DNA of 64,000 bases. It comes from Bolinopsis microptera. Its lineage: Eukaryota; Ctenophora; Tentaculata; Lobata; Bolinopsidae. Position numbers and translations under genes: made by a program. This document shows positions 9,786 through 21,258 of the stretch, in pieces. The stretch covers positions 5,351,001-5,415,000 of the forward strand of contig NC_087073.1 of assembly GCF_026151205.1 (NCBI RefSeq), read 5' to 3'. Positions within the stretch are counted from its first letter, which is position 1. Each line of letters starts with the position of its first letter. The notes under the pieces were generated by a model. That model was not told where the DNA came from. It made no database searches and saw only the letters and a program-made list of their open reading frames with translations.

Positions 9786-11437
9786 TACGGGTAAACCCCC
9801 CCTAAAATGTCACCCACCCCTAAAACGCCACTCTTGATTGATTGGATCCCATCTTTTTAGAAAGTATCTTACCTAATCATTTGTAACTCCTAAACATAAA
9901 GAAAGATCATTCAGACCCTGCCACATCCTGAAATTGAATCTAAATGATGCCATAAGGGCATTTTTTTCACTTTGTACGAATTTTTTACTTTTGAAAAAAA
10001 GCGCACAATTTTATAACTCTGGAATTCATTAATATTAACTCAGTTTTGGTCTAGGATAGTGATATTTACATATTTTAGCAACTTTGTACATATGACTGGA
10101 GATATGGAAAGTTATACATTACTCAATATTACTACCCTCCCCTAAAATGTGAACTGGCCGCCCCCTAAAATGTCATTTTATCAGATTCTGGCTTTGAGAC
10201 TACAAGCACCATAAAATGGAGGTACCAGCCTATTAAACATCATATTTAGCATCTAATGGTAATATTGGAAAGCTTTGGCAGCTCAAAGAATTAGTTTTAT
10301 TTTATTAATCGCAATAAACATCCCCTAAAATGTCTAATTATCCCCCCTAAAATGTCATTTTAACCTGATCAAATTACTCAGGCTTTTCCTAAGATGCAAT
10401 GCATACTCACATTTCGTTAATAGTTGATGTTAATAATTAACAAGTGCCAAAACAAGAGCTATTATCGCACACCGTGCGAACAAAATACAAATTTGACATT
10501 TTAGGGGAGAAAAAAATGACATTTTAGGGGGCATATCATAGGTTTACCATAAACTAGTAAGTACCAAAAACCGTAGTTTTTGACATTCAATTTTGCTAAA
10601 AGCAGTCAAATCTAGTCTATAGAGAAGGTCAGATCGATTACTGGGTTGGCTTAGTAAACTACGGGTCACTAAAATTGCCAAAATGCAGGATGATGTTAAA
10701 AATCCCAAAAAATGCAATTAAAACATGCAATTTGCACAAGGTTAAAATCACATCGAATCCATTTCTTTTGTGCCAATTGTTAGTTTATAACTAGATAATC
10801 TAACTACAGGTGTTAATTTTGTTGACTGAGTTACTGTTTTTCCGTAAGTTCTGGGTATTCAAAAAAAGTCCCCAAAATGTCACAAAAAGTAAATTGACTA
10901 AATTCCACCATTTTTTTTCAACAGAGAGAGAAATTCTAGTCGACACCTCTCAGAAATAGGTTATATTAGTCCCAGAAGTGGTTAAAATTAATAATTGAGC
11001 AACATTCTGAGTGCTACACAACCTGTTTTAGCTGACGTTTTAGGGGTGGTGCACGTGACATTTTAGGGGGTGATTACGGTTTTGAGGTACTTCCTTTAGT
11101 GAGTGAATGTTTTCAAGTAGCTTAATGTTTTAATAAGACAAAACAAATAGTACTAGTGACAAAAGATAAATCAGGCCTCCTGTACATTTTGTAATTATCA
11201 CACATATAGAAATGACATTTTAGGGGTGGTGTTTTAAAACGAACTCCATTTCAACGTCAAAAAGATTGTACCTGATTCTATTTTCAAATTTCCAAATCTT
11301 CCTGGCAGGCTAGAAAAAGGTTTAAATATTATTCCTAGACACTTCAGAACCCTGTAAATTTAGCCCTAACTCGGCAATATGGGCCCAAAAAACAGGTGAC
11401 GTTTTAGGGGGGGGGGGGGGGGGGGGGTTTACCCGTA
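9786..11437. mobile_element. TA-flanked TIR element with arrayed CCCCTAAAATGTCA sites
   Basis: The ends are inverted: TACGGGTAAACCCCCCCTAA at the left and a poly-G run followed by GTTTACCCGTA at the right, compatible with TIR CGGGTAAACC and a TA target duplication. Inside, CCCCTAAAATGTCA-type motifs occur in forward orientation in the left half (about 9795, 9816, 10138, 10161, 10322, 10346). They occur in reverse in the right half (10495, 10517, 11033, 11057, 11213, 11397). No ORF is present, so it is non-autonomous. TA duplication would fit the Tc1/mariner superfamily, but the TIR is not one I recognise. The site layout suggests subterminal transposase-binding sites. Confidence 0.72.
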
Positions 11438-11833
11438 TGTATCATTATGTAAGCAGTGGCTGGAGCAAAATCAGAGATCTACTCTGCTGAGATTTTCTAC
11501 CCTGTATATGTAGAGTCAGGATTGTCAGAGTTAACAGCAAAATTGGAGCGAATGAACGATAATAAGGAAAATATTGATATGATGCAAGGTTAACGAAGCT
11601 GAATATTAACGTGCCTCACCAGATAAGGACGCAGGTTTCTAATATCATATAATTTACATACTTTCAGTACAACTTTCGGTCAACATCAAATCTCGGCACC
11701 TTTTTATCTTATCTTCGATTAAGTTAAAGTTGAGTTTTAATCTTCCTCCGGTTATACAGAAACGTTTAAATTGGCACAGAGTCAAATATTGCTAGTTTAA
11801 TAATGTTGTTATACACGAAAAAAGGTTCTGTGT

Positions 11834-11905
11834 TAAAGTACCTAAATGGTACCAACTAAATGGTACCACTTAAATGGTTCCACTTAAATGGTACCAACTA
11901 AATGG
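11834..11905. repeat. 14-bp tandem repeat AAATGGTACCAACT
   Basis: Five imperfect units of AAATGGTACCA(A/C)(T)T run in tandem and end at AAATGGTATC. This is a short local minisatellite in intron 8. No function is seen. Confidence 0.7.
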
Positions 11906-12180
11906 TATCGTATCCTTTCTGTTCCGTAGGCGGTGGTTTCAATTACCATCTCGGAAACGTGGAGTAAATTAAAGAGCTGGTCAGGTAGAATAATTAATAA
12001 AATGCTGGTACACCTAAACAGACAAAACAGACATTACAGACGTTACTATATGTGATGATTGATGCAAGTTGTTACTTTGTTAGAACCGTGCAAGAGCAGT
12101 TTACCTGTTAGGAGGGGTAGACCTCGCACACACTACCACACTTCAAGTACTTAAAGATGGCTTGCTTTTTATGGATATTA

Positions 12181-12231
12181 CGTTATTGGTTGTGGACATT
12201 TTAAATTTTAAAATGTCCATAACCAATAACG
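12181..12231. repeat. Near-perfect 25-bp hairpin
   Basis: CGTTATTGGTTGTGGACATT with its extension is followed without a spacer by its inverted copy ending CCATAACCAATAACG, one mismatch per arm. It lies 150 bases before exon 9. It is likely a very short MITE or an inverted duplication. Confidence 0.7.
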
Positions 12232-12382
12232 CATGTTTTAATAGTACCTGATTCCAAGCATCTGATAGAAAGTTACGTGTGGCGAATGTTGAGTTTAAAC
12301 TCATAACTTGAGATCTAAAGTGAGTGTGAGCTATGATTGGCTGTCTCATCCAATGAAAGTGTTTGATTGGCTGTTGTTTCAG

Positions 12383-12515
12383 TACACTACAGAGAACCCA
12401 GAGGACACGTATATCTACACACAAAGTCGCGTGTGTGGTGGAAGTTTTGCTACTCAGAAAGTTCCTGTTAAGGAAACAACCGGTCTTAAGATCCTCAACC
12501 CTTTCAACTTCACCG
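12383..12515 (+). CDS. Kinase-pseudokinase gene, exon 9: linker and degenerate Gly loop
   Basis: Forty-four codons plus one base (acceptor TTGTTTCAG, donor GTAAGT). Phase 0 at the start matches exon 8; phase 1 at the end matches exon 10. A short linker (YTTENPEDTYIYTQS) leads into RVCGGSFATQKVPVKE. This aligns with a kinase beta1-loop-beta2, but the GxGxxG spacing is damaged (VCGGSFAT). The second kinase fold begins here, about 16 residues after the first one ends. The call as a pseudokinase N-lobe depends on exons 10-16. Confidence 0.78.
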
Positions 12516-13599
12516 GTAAGTTCATCATTGACCTTTACTGCGTCCTTTCCAGGAACCAAGTCGTCATAATATTTGTCGTCATGATCAGTAAAATTTAATT
12601 AAAACTTTATCCACTTGACTGTTGGAAATATTTTGGCAAGTTGCCAATCCGCCAATGGCAAGGTGTCATGACTTGTCTCCCGAAATAAGACTGGGAGGGG
12701 CTAAATATTCACATATTCACCACAGTCACATACATGTGAGTTATTCAGAATAAATTATGGAATATTTTCTGGTGGAGAATCACGTACTCGACCCAGTCAC
12801 GTAATATTTACAAAGGAGCAGCCCCTTGCGGGGTAGACTTGTAGGTCTGATCTGAGTAGCTAATTGCATCATATCATTAAGCGTTTTGAGCTAAGCCCTA
12901 AGGGCAGTGCTCTACTTTAGTGAATAGGGTGCACCTTAAAGGCACTATTAAGGACGCCAGCAGCTTATGCGAAATAAGTGTGGTTCGAGAAAGGGAATGT
13001 AGATTTTTAGGTCCTTGGAAAAACTTCAGGACAACTTTCGGAAAATCTAGCAAAAATTTATTGTACCGATTTGGGGATAAGGGGGATGAGTTCCGAATTT
13101 TGTTGATAAAATAGATTATAGACCTCAAAGAGGGTGCAACTTTTCCAACAAAATTGTTCAACTTCAATCTTGGCAGGTTTATCTTTTCAGTTTCATATCT
13201 AATTTAACAACAATAACACAATGAACCTAGCAACCTAGGAACGAGGGGCTGATCTCCTTTTCTTTAGCGGTGCGGCCACGGTCCTTTCGTTACAGATTTC
13301 CCTGCAGCATAACAACCCGCATTAATTATACCTTATTACTAATACTAACCGTTTATTTCGATAGTGGACAAGGTTCAATTTTCTTAGCTATTTTATCAAT
13401 CTTACTAATCTATACTAATAATCTCAAGATGTGTGTTTGGATACAAGGATACAAGGATACAAAAGTAATAATTATTTTATTGAGTTCACAATAGTTATAA
13501 TTTTGAAATAATTTAAAGTTACACAATTCTAGTTATTTACAAATGTGTTGGGATAAAATAGAAATGTTTTATATACTATTTTTCTTTGGATAGATCGAA
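12516..13599. other. Intron sequence with a possible dispersed repeat
   Basis: No gene is recognised. Overlapping frames of 60-90 codons on both strands at 12898-13167 resemble no known family. The motif TTGTACCGATTTGGGG at 13060 recurs at 33436, which hints at a dispersed repeat. GGATACAA is repeated three times near 13440. Confidence 0.35.
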
Positions 13600-15135
13600 T
13601 TTGTAGAGTTTGATCTTATTATGAGGTCTTAAAGCATTATGCACTGGCCAGTATTTGAGTGGAAATCTGGACTCTTATAGTAGGCTGTAAATTGTTCGTT
13701 CACAGAGAGAATTGAATGGATTGCTCTTGCTGTGGCAGTAAATTTTGTATGGTCTAGAGTTTTATCGGATAGCAAACCGGCTAGGTCAGTGATATTTTTG
13801 GTATGGAAGTTAAATTTTTCTCTAACTGAGGAGTAGAGTAAACAGTCAGTTAAGACATGAATTTCGTCCTCGATAGGCTTAAGCCCCTTGCTGAAAAAGC
13901 AGAACCATCGATGTTCTCTTGGTACTAGGGGGGTTTCGTAACGGCCCCTCTCAATTTAAAGGTTGTGGCAGCTAATACGAAACCTTGTTAAGCTTTTCCG
14001 AGCATCAGGGATCTTAACCACTCCTAAGTATGTTTCTGGTTCAAAGTCATGTTTAATTTGATTATAGAATTCTAATTTAGGCGAGGATGCCGTGGCAGAT
14101 TTCCAGGTATCCACAAATTCTTCCCTCATGTTGTGACTGATTTGGGTAGAGAGATTTTGAAGAGGATGAGTGGGGGAAGTTATATTTGGTGAGAAGATTG
14201 GAGATGTTGGAATACCAAGGAAGGCCCAGCATAATCTTCTCGTGAAATGCAGCGGAGAGAAGTTCATTTTCAGTGCTTTCAAGGCGACTATAGAAATCTA
14301 TTGCAAGTTTGCAGGCTTCAAAGAAAAGGGGGTGGCGCCCACTTTCGCCCCAGCAGCCTATATTTGATGCTTTTGAATGGACAGACAAAGACCACTTGAT
14401 AAACTTAAGGTGGAATCTTTCATTTTTTTTATTTGAAAATTCAATTAATTATTATATATATATATAAATCAAGCGTTACATTTCAGCCATGCAAAATTAC
14501 AATGACATATTTTGATATACTAATTGATAAATGGAACTGCAATATAAGTTGCTTAATGTTTGGCAGGATGACAACTAACTAAAAGAGAAAAATAAACTTG
14601 ATTACATAATAATTAATTCGGCTGAACCAACACATTAACGTTGGGGCCGTCTAAAGTGGTCTTGTGAGATGTACTTGAGAGTATGCTGGGGGTTGGCTTT
14701 GCTATCTGTTTTGGAGAGGTATCTCATGGTTTTTGAGTGGGGACATAAGATTTGGCAGCCATAGAGCAGGATCGGTTTTATTAGAGAGTCAAATAGAATG
14801 TTTAGGGAACGGTGAGAGAGGGCATCTTTAACGATATTGCCTTTAAGGCCATAGAGAGCACGGAGAGCCTTGGCCCTCAGCTCAGTATTTGCTGCTGTAA
14901 AAGATCCATTTCTGTGGAATATTATGCCAAGATAGCAGTATTTTTCGGTGTGTTGGATGGGCTGGCCTCCCAAAGTGAATGTTTCATAGGATCGTTTTCT
15001 TTTAGGAGGGCAGAATATGAGAATCTTGGTTTTTAAATTTTTACTTCAAGGCCCATAGAGTTACATTAGCCGAATAGGATGTTGATATTGTCTTGCAAGG
15101 CCTTGGGACTTAGGGCAAGTTGGACAAGTTTGTGT
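13600..15135 (-). pseudogene. LINE ORF2 3' fragment, frameshifted
   Basis: Minus-strand frames reconstruct, with shifts, the part of a non-LTR retrotransposon protein after the catalytic YADD. They run LALSPKALQDNINILFG, then KYCYLGIIFHRNGSF, LFDSLIKPILLYGCQI, KASNIGCWGESGRHPL and a Cys/His end block EDEIHVLTDC. The same blocks occur in order in the LINE at 28.6-30.1 kb (KASNAGVWGESGRYPL, LFDGLIKPIVLYGAPI), so both belong to one family. Several frameshifts and an insertion make it dead. The 5' truncation near 15135 is typical of incomplete reverse transcription. Confidence 0.8.
14421..14640. mobile_element. Unclassified insertion inside the LINE fragment
   Basis: About 220 AT-rich bases, including a (TA)n run at 14453-14466, separate the LINE blocks that lie side by side in the related copy at 29.1 kb. 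It is defined only by that interruption. Terminal repeats are not obvious. Confidence 0.45.
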
Positions 15136-15364
15136 GTGTGTTCGCGTGTAATTTCCGAACGGCTTAATCATGAAAACAGATATGGGACTAGTTTTTTGGT
15201 ATAGTGCCGACAAAACTCTGACGAAGCCAAATTAATAAGGTTTTTCAAATCGGTCGGTGGTAAGTGGTTTAATTGATCATTTTGTGACCCAAATGTGATA
15301 CTAAAGTGTCTCAGTACTCTCCCTCTCTCGCTCTCTCTCCCCTCATAACAGATTTGCTATATAA

Positions 15365-15879
15365 TTACCTTAAGAACGACAAATTTAGTCTACCATAAAT
15401 TTAGTCAAACTTTTGACTAAAATTGTTGTAAACCAAATTTCATGAGACTAAATTTTTCGGCGACTAATTTTAAAGCAGACCAAAATTTCAGTAGAGCAAA
15501 TATGACATGAATATTATTAAGCTAACATTGTTTATAATTAATATATGACATCACCGTTCCTACTGCACAAAACCGTACCAAAGTCCTATTGCACTTAAAG
15601 AGTTAGAGCTCCTCTTGGACATAACATTTTTAATCGATCCATCCCAATGCATGCTCTGTTGAACCGGCTGAAGGATCATATCGACATAAACTACGTCGTA
15701 CCGACAAAAATGGTAAAGTCGAAAAAGGGTGAAAAAGAAACTGAACAGTGTACTGAAGAACTTAGTGATACAGAGTCACAAACTCTGGATCTGATGTTAT
15801 TGAAATTCCTGAGTTATGCATTGCAGCTTAATCTTTAATGCTCAGACGGGTTAGACTAAATTTGTCGTTCTGAAGGTAA
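15365..15879. mobile_element. Non-autonomous TIR element
   Basis: Inverted termini of about 30 bases: TTACCTTAAGAACGACAAAT at the left and the complement of ATTTGTCGTTCTGAAGGTAA at the right, about 90% identical. A 63-codon frame (15647-15838), whose sequence includes SKKGEKETEQCTEELSDTES, lies inside and might be a decayed transposase piece, but I cannot place it. Just inside the left end and again at 15890-16035 lie several imperfect units of GACTAAAATTGTTGTAAACC. Confidence 0.6.
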
Positions 15880-15889
15880 ATGGAATGGA

Positions 15890-16400
15890 AAATGGTCTCG
15901 AAAAGTCGAAAAATGTGACTAAAATTGTTGTAGATTAAAAATTTGCGAAATTTGTGACTAAAATTATGGTAAACAAAATTATGGTAACCAAATTTATTGT
16001 TAACCAAATTTATTGTGAACCACATTTATTGGCCCTAAGGTAGGTAATTTGGCAGGGGACCTCAAGATTGCCTATCAAGTATTACTATAAGATACGTGAG
16101 GGGCACTCAGAATTAAATTACGGTGAGTTGGGACAGAGCGAGTTCATACTTTCGCACCGTTTTAACTATGAAAATGTAATGCGTGTTTTCGAATATGAGA
16201 ATATAATAAACGCCAGGCTGGTTTATACTTTTGCATTTCAACTGCGATATTGAATATATATATAACTTTTGCCCATGGTTTTAACTTAAACTTCACAGTC
16301 ATACCTTATTCTTAACAATAACATCAAACATTTTCTTGGAGTTTTAACCTCAATTTAGAGTTTTAACCTCATTTTGAAGTTTTAACCTCATTTTCACGTT
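15890..16400. repeat. Short degenerate repeats (GGTAACCAAATTTATTG; GTTTTAACCTCA)
   Basis: From 15960 to 16030, GTAAACAAAATTATG / GTTAACCAAATTTATTG units recur four times. From 16339 to 16400, GTTTTAACCTCATTTT-like 18-mers recur three times. No coding evidence was found. Confidence 0.55.
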
Positions 16401-17238
16401 TTCATAGACTTTTAAAAATCATTTTCTTCATTTCAACACGTGTGCTTCGCGAGCACACCCCAAAATATTTTGTAACTTCGCTTTGAGTTCTTAACTTGAC
16501 GCTAGGACCTATTTTAGGTGTTATTTGCAGCGGTGTATAACTTTAGTACATCACTTGAAATTACGACACTATTATTCGATCTGCTGCAGCTTCGTAATGT
16601 AAGATAATATAGGACCACTCATTATAATATACAAAGTAGGTATAATAGATTTACAAAGGCTACAACGTACTATGAGTACTGAGTAGCAGGCTATTAAGCA
16701 GGCTATCACGTGACATCTCACCCCTTTCAATATATGTACAGGGTATCAAGAAACATGCTTGATAATGTAACCTGTATGTAATGATTATGCTACACTCTGA
16801 CAGTTCATCACCAAATGAGTGGAACCTTTACAAATATATTCATCACCAAATAGGTTCATTCCTTGTAAGCTTGTAGTTGTACTCATATTTGCTACAAGAG
16901 AAACGCCATTTTCGGACGTGAGGAGAGTTAGGACTCCTCCAACTACATTAAATTAATTCCTTCTGTAACGTCCCCAATAAATGTAATAGATTTGTAGAAT
17001 GTAGTGTTGTAATTAGTTTACATATTATGTATGTTTTATGTACAGGGTGGGTCAAAAGTCAGTGTGCAAACGTTGGCCTTAATAGCTCAGTCACTGAGTG
17101 CCCAATTGAGATAATTCTTTCCGGTATGACTTACTACCACCACTGGTTCGAGAAATTTAACCGTATATTAAATTATCACAACTTTGTTCTCCATGAAACA
17201 TGTTAATCGTCACGTTTTATGTGAAATTACGCTTACTG
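16401..17238. other. Intron sequence; hosts a dispersed motif
   Basis: No gene is seen. The segment 16893-16955 (GGACGTGAGGAGAGTTAGGA, then CTCCTCCAACTACATT) recurs at 32714-32762 with few changes, so it is part of a dispersed repeat that can form a GAGGAG/CTCCTC hairpin. Confidence 0.4.
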
Positions 17239-18232
17239 TACCTAGTAAAGTTATATGGTAATTAAATAAGTCTATTACCAAAATTTCCAGTCATGAAGGT
17301 AATATTTCGTCAGGTCATGAATCTGCACAAGATAACCCCTTTTCCCGTGGTGGTCCTCCCCCTTCATTAAGATTCATGACCGTACTTTAACGAAATTTTA
17401 AAATGTCAGAATAGTGCTATTTTTAACTCATTACGAGAAGATTTCGTCCTCAAATTATAAAAAAAAGTATGATTGTTTAAAACTTAGCGGAGAAGTCTTA
17501 CGATTTCGGAGCTAAAAATGACTTTAGATACTTATTTTAGAGAATGACCAGAGCTATCACCTGATTTTACTGCTCAAAGGCCCCATACTAAAAACTACTA
17601 TGGGTGCAGATATTCGCAAATATATGGCTACATATTCGCTGTTCTCACGATAAAATTAAATGATTGGACTGATTAGTGATAACTCATGTGTAAAATTCTT
17701 CAGAAAGTAAGAAATGTCAAGTGACGACATAATATCACCTTCGTGATGTTCAGTTTTATAAATTGACATTTAAAAAATAGTTTCACACACAGTGAACACT
17801 TACGGAATATTGATGTACATCATTCATTATTATAAAATTATATCGCTCACTCTACTGCCTTGTACTTACATTTTACAACATATCTTACCACTGCTTTTTA
17901 AAGCAATTAATGATCGAATACTCTAGTGTTCATTTGTTAGATGAATCTACTTATAACTTACTATATTGATAGTAAATTGACAAAGTCATAATTAAAGAAA
18001 ATACGTGAAAAATAATTTGGGGAAAATAATGATGGTGACCTAAATTTTGGAAGTCTGAAAATATGGTGTTTTTTTCGGAAAACCACCGACTTTCGTACCA
18101 CTTAAATATGTCTCGTAAGGTACCTAGTAAAGTTATATGGTAATTAAATAAGTTTATTACCAAAATTTCCAGTCATGAAGGTAAAATTTCGTCAGGTCAT
18201 GAATCTGCACAAGATAACCCCTTTTCCCGTGG
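17239..18232 (+). repeat. 113-bp direct repeats (17239-17351, 18120-18232)
   Basis: Both copies start TACCTAGTAAAGTTATATGG and end CCCCTTTTCCCGTGG, with only about two differences. They bracket 768 bases of AT-rich sequence with no ORF of note. They could be short LTR-like ends, a recombination duplication or two copies of one MITE. No primer-binding site or polypurine tract is evident. Confidence 0.7.
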
Positions 18233-18924
18233 AAACTCACATAGCCACTAATAGTCAAACAAAAATTGTGTCAAATCTGCTTTCAATGCTTTCAACGTTT
18301 TAACTGAAAAGTCTTATTTATCGTCACAGATTCTAGCTTCGGTGAGTGTTGAGATTCAACCGTTATAGACCTCATGTTCTTCAGTAATATATTATCTCCA
18401 TCCTCAACTGTAGTTTTACTTTCTCAATATTGCGAGTAAACAGACAAACGTTTAAGCTAATCCATGTCTTCCATCATGTACTTGTACTTGTATTAAAAAT
18501 ACCATAATTACTAAAAATATTATACCAAACATATTATTAAAACAACAATCATTAAGTTAATGTACGGTACATTCCCACCCTATCTCAGGCCATCTACTAC
18601 ATACTTGTAAATCTACGATTTACCGTACAGTTTGGGAAAAGGAAAACAATAAGGTAAATCAGGCTTTCGATGTATGAGGTTCCTCTTCTTCTCCACAGAA
18701 TACTGGAGTAATGGTTGACAAGCACTCAAGTAAGGAGGTGTAGAAAGGGAAAGTAACGAGTCTGACAAGCTTGATTTACATCGGACTCCCGCTTATAAGC
18801 CGTAGTGTAAAGGATCTGGCGATATCAAATATGGCAATCTGTTAATTTAAACTATGACCCAATTATAAATGGCAATGATGGTATCCGTAACACCGTTACG
18901 TCATATAATTTCGTCGTAACGTTA

Positions 18925-18995
18925 TTACCTTATAATTACCTTATAATTACCTTATAATTACCTTATAATTACCTTATAATTACATTATAATTACA
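18925..18995. repeat. 11-bp tandem repeat TTATAATTACC
   Basis: About seven units of TTATAATTACC/A end 20 bases before the exon 10 acceptor. The repeat therefore occupies the branch-point and polypyrimidine region of that intron. Confidence 0.8.
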
Positions 18996-19015
18996 TTATT
19001 ACGTTATATTATCAG

Positions 19016-19136
19016 AAGCGAGCAAAGACGTTGAGAACAGGGATCCAGAAATACAGTACAATGAGCTGACTGTACGACGTTACAAGACCGCCTTTTCTGA
19101 GGATCACATTAAGAAGATTCTGGGTCTTAAACACAG
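19016..19136 (+). CDS. Kinase-pseudokinase gene, exon 10: pseudokinase beta3 and helix C
   Basis: Phase 1 to 2 exon of 121 bases (acceptor TATATTATCAG, donor GTACAG). It reads EASKDVENRDPE, IQYNELTVRRYKTAFSEDHI and KKILGLKHR. LTVRRYK sits where VAVKxxK is expected, with Arg in the catalytic Lys position. Helix C is short (FSEDHIKKILGL), and KHRHMM begins beta4. The joins to exons 9 and 11 each rebuild a sensible split codon (Glu, Arg), which supports the model. Confidence 0.83.
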
Positions 19137-19343
19137 GTACAGTGGGGGTAATCTAGCTAGATGTACAATGTACATTCACTACATATTTTAGTCTTTATAT
19201 TCTAGAGACAGTAGTATTAGAGACAGTAGTCAATGATGAGGGGTGTGTGATGTGCAAGGGTGGAGTGGGGAGGATGGATGATGATGAAGATGATGATGTG
19301 AAAATGTTTTAAGTTTACATTACAATAACATTCAAATTAAAAG

Positions 19344-19850
19344 CTAGGCTTCTGAGGTAGATGAAAAGGAAATGCCAGATGGCCTGGTCTTTAGGGATGA
19401 AGCAATCTTAGGAAAGATGGGGTCCCAAAGTGAGCTACATTTGGGGGCACGGTCAGTTCGGTTCATGGAGGGTTGTCTTATCTGTATGGCGGCGTGTTCT
19501 GTCATGTCAAGTTGAGATCGTGTTGTAAGGGATTTGAGGACTTCTATGTTGTTCCAGGAGATGGAATGTCCAGTTGCAGTGTTCAGGGCATGATGGGCGG
19601 GGCGGATTTGATCCTGTCTGTGGAGTGTGGATTCGTCGAAAGCACTTGCACTGTTGAGTCTGTAGCATCGTTCGTGTTCTTTTCGGTGGATCAGGGGTCC
19701 GTATGTCTGTCCGGTATACTTGGAGGGGAATTGTGAGCAGGGTATCTCGTAGATGGTGTTAGGAGTGAGTTTAGTGGGCGGTGTAGTCTTCGTCTTGGTG
19801 AGGAGGCTGCGGAGAGTAGTGGCTGATGAGTGGGTGAATTTTGATGGTTC
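19344..19850 (-). pseudogene. Penelope-like element, GIY-YIG endonuclease remnant
   Basis: A 169-codon minus-strand open frame ends at TAG (19344-19346). It reads LRSLLTKTKTTPPTKLTP, then NTIYEIPCSQFPSKYTGQTY with a following LIHRKEHERC, and later AHHALNTATGHSISWNNIEV and MTEHAAIQIRQPSMNRTD. The IYxIPC..KYTGQT..R..EH pattern, an AxH..xxxGHxxxW block and an E-x-A-x-I-I end match the GIY-YIG nuclease module at the C-terminus of Penelope-like retrotransposons. The nuclease nicks target DNA for insertion. The reverse transcriptase part that should precede it is missing, so the copy is 5'-truncated. It lies antisense in intron 10. Confidence 0.8.
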
Positions 19851-20174
19851 TTATGATTATTAAATCTGATAATCTGATTTTGGTGGTCCAAAAAGCATAA
19901 TTCGTAGACGAGCTGGCGAAATTAATTTTGTATTTTTCTCGGAATGACGGAATAGTTATGTCCGGCCGGGCTAATGACAATTGATGCGGTCTCTTAATAA
20001 ATTAAGAAATTCTTCGGAAACTTAATTTTGAGGTACAAGTTTGAGGATCAATAGATGGTTACCGTAATGGGTGCCACATGCCTAGCATGAAATATTTACC
20101 TGCTTACTTGTACTTGTGTAGGTCTGTAGAAGCATTACTATCGGGCGTTACCTGCTACAGGCTACCCAGGAACT

Positions 20175-20265
20175 ATACTATTATATATATATATATATAT
20201 ACTACTAGAAGCTTGCTAGTTTATTGGCAAACTTATTAAAATAAATTTGCCAATAAACTAGGGCC
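20175..20265. repeat. (TA)n run and 18-bp hairpin
   Basis: About ten TA units (20182-20201) are followed by CTAGTTTATTGGCAAA and its inverted copy TTTGCCAATAAACTAG. This looks like a small inverted-repeat element end. Nothing else is recognised between 19851 and 20681. Confidence 0.6.
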
Positions 20266-20681
20266 CGTGACCGAAATTCCTCACAAAGTCACAACACAAG
20301 TTTTTTGTTGAGATCATGTTAAAAAGAAGTCGGGTCTGAGAGGTTGCAGTGTCTACTAACCGCAATCTTAGATATTTGCCAAAGTGCTTGATTTATTTGA
20401 GAAACACCATTTTAAAACTTATCTCACGACCGTCTACTTTCGATATGTTTAACTAATTACAAGAAGAAACTCGATACTGTACGGTTTACTGTTTGCGATA
20501 AGGTATCCACCACCGAACATATACATACTCTACAGTTTCTGTACAGTGTACATATTACCACGATAACGTATCATCCTACGCGGCTTTTAACCATAACAGC
20601 ACGGCAAGAAGATAATTTAAAAATTATTAAACCTCCACCTGAGTGGTTAATTCGTAGCACGAGATAAGATGTTTTTACAAA

Positions 20682-21039
20682 GGTGTACTGGTGTACTGGT
20701 GTACTGGTGTACTGGTGTACTGGTGTACTGGTGTACTGGTGTACTGGTGTACTGGTGTACTGGTGTACTGGTGTACTGGTGTACTGGTGTACTGGTGTAC
20801 TGGTGTACTGGTGTACTGGTGTACTGGTGTACTGGTGTACTGGTGTACTGGTGTACTGGTGTACTCAGTACTGGTGTACTGGTGTACTGGTGTACTGGTG
20901 CACTGGTGCACTGGTGTACTGGTGTACTGGTGCACTGGTGTACTGGTGTACTGGTGCACTGGTGTACTGGTGTACTGGTGCACTGGTGTACTGGTGTACT
21001 GGTGCACTGGTGTACTGGTGTACTGGTGCACTGGTGTAC
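20682..21039. repeat. 8-bp minisatellite GGTGTACT with 24-bp higher-order unit
   Basis: About 23 perfect GGTGTACT units (20682-20865), a 7-base break CAGTACT, then about 21 more units to 21039. The second tract contains GGTGCACT variants. These settle into a regular 24-base period, two GGTGTACT plus one GGTGCACT, repeated about five times. Because 8 is not a multiple of 3 and no stop arises, all six frames stay open; the long frames here are not genes. Confidence 0.97.
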
Positions 21040-21258
21040 CACAGAAAATGGGACCTTGAAAAATAACACAAATTTGTATGAAGGAGCAGTGCCTAAAGAC
21101 TCTTCATCACACAGTGTCAATATGTGTAGAATTTGCGCATACCAATTATCAAGCCTCTGTTATTTATATTGTATATAATTAATAATTATATTATAATATA
21201 TACATAATATATAATATGTAATATGTATAATATAATATTTAAAAGCCTGTCCCCTCAG

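Noticed and set aside
17239-18232. Short LTR retrotransposon
   Set aside because: The direct repeats lack TG..CA ends, and no primer-binding site, polypurine tract or coding sequence is visible.
20647-21178. Several 68-169 codon ORFs on both strands
   Set aside because: They are translations of the GGTGTACT minisatellite, which has no stop in any frame.
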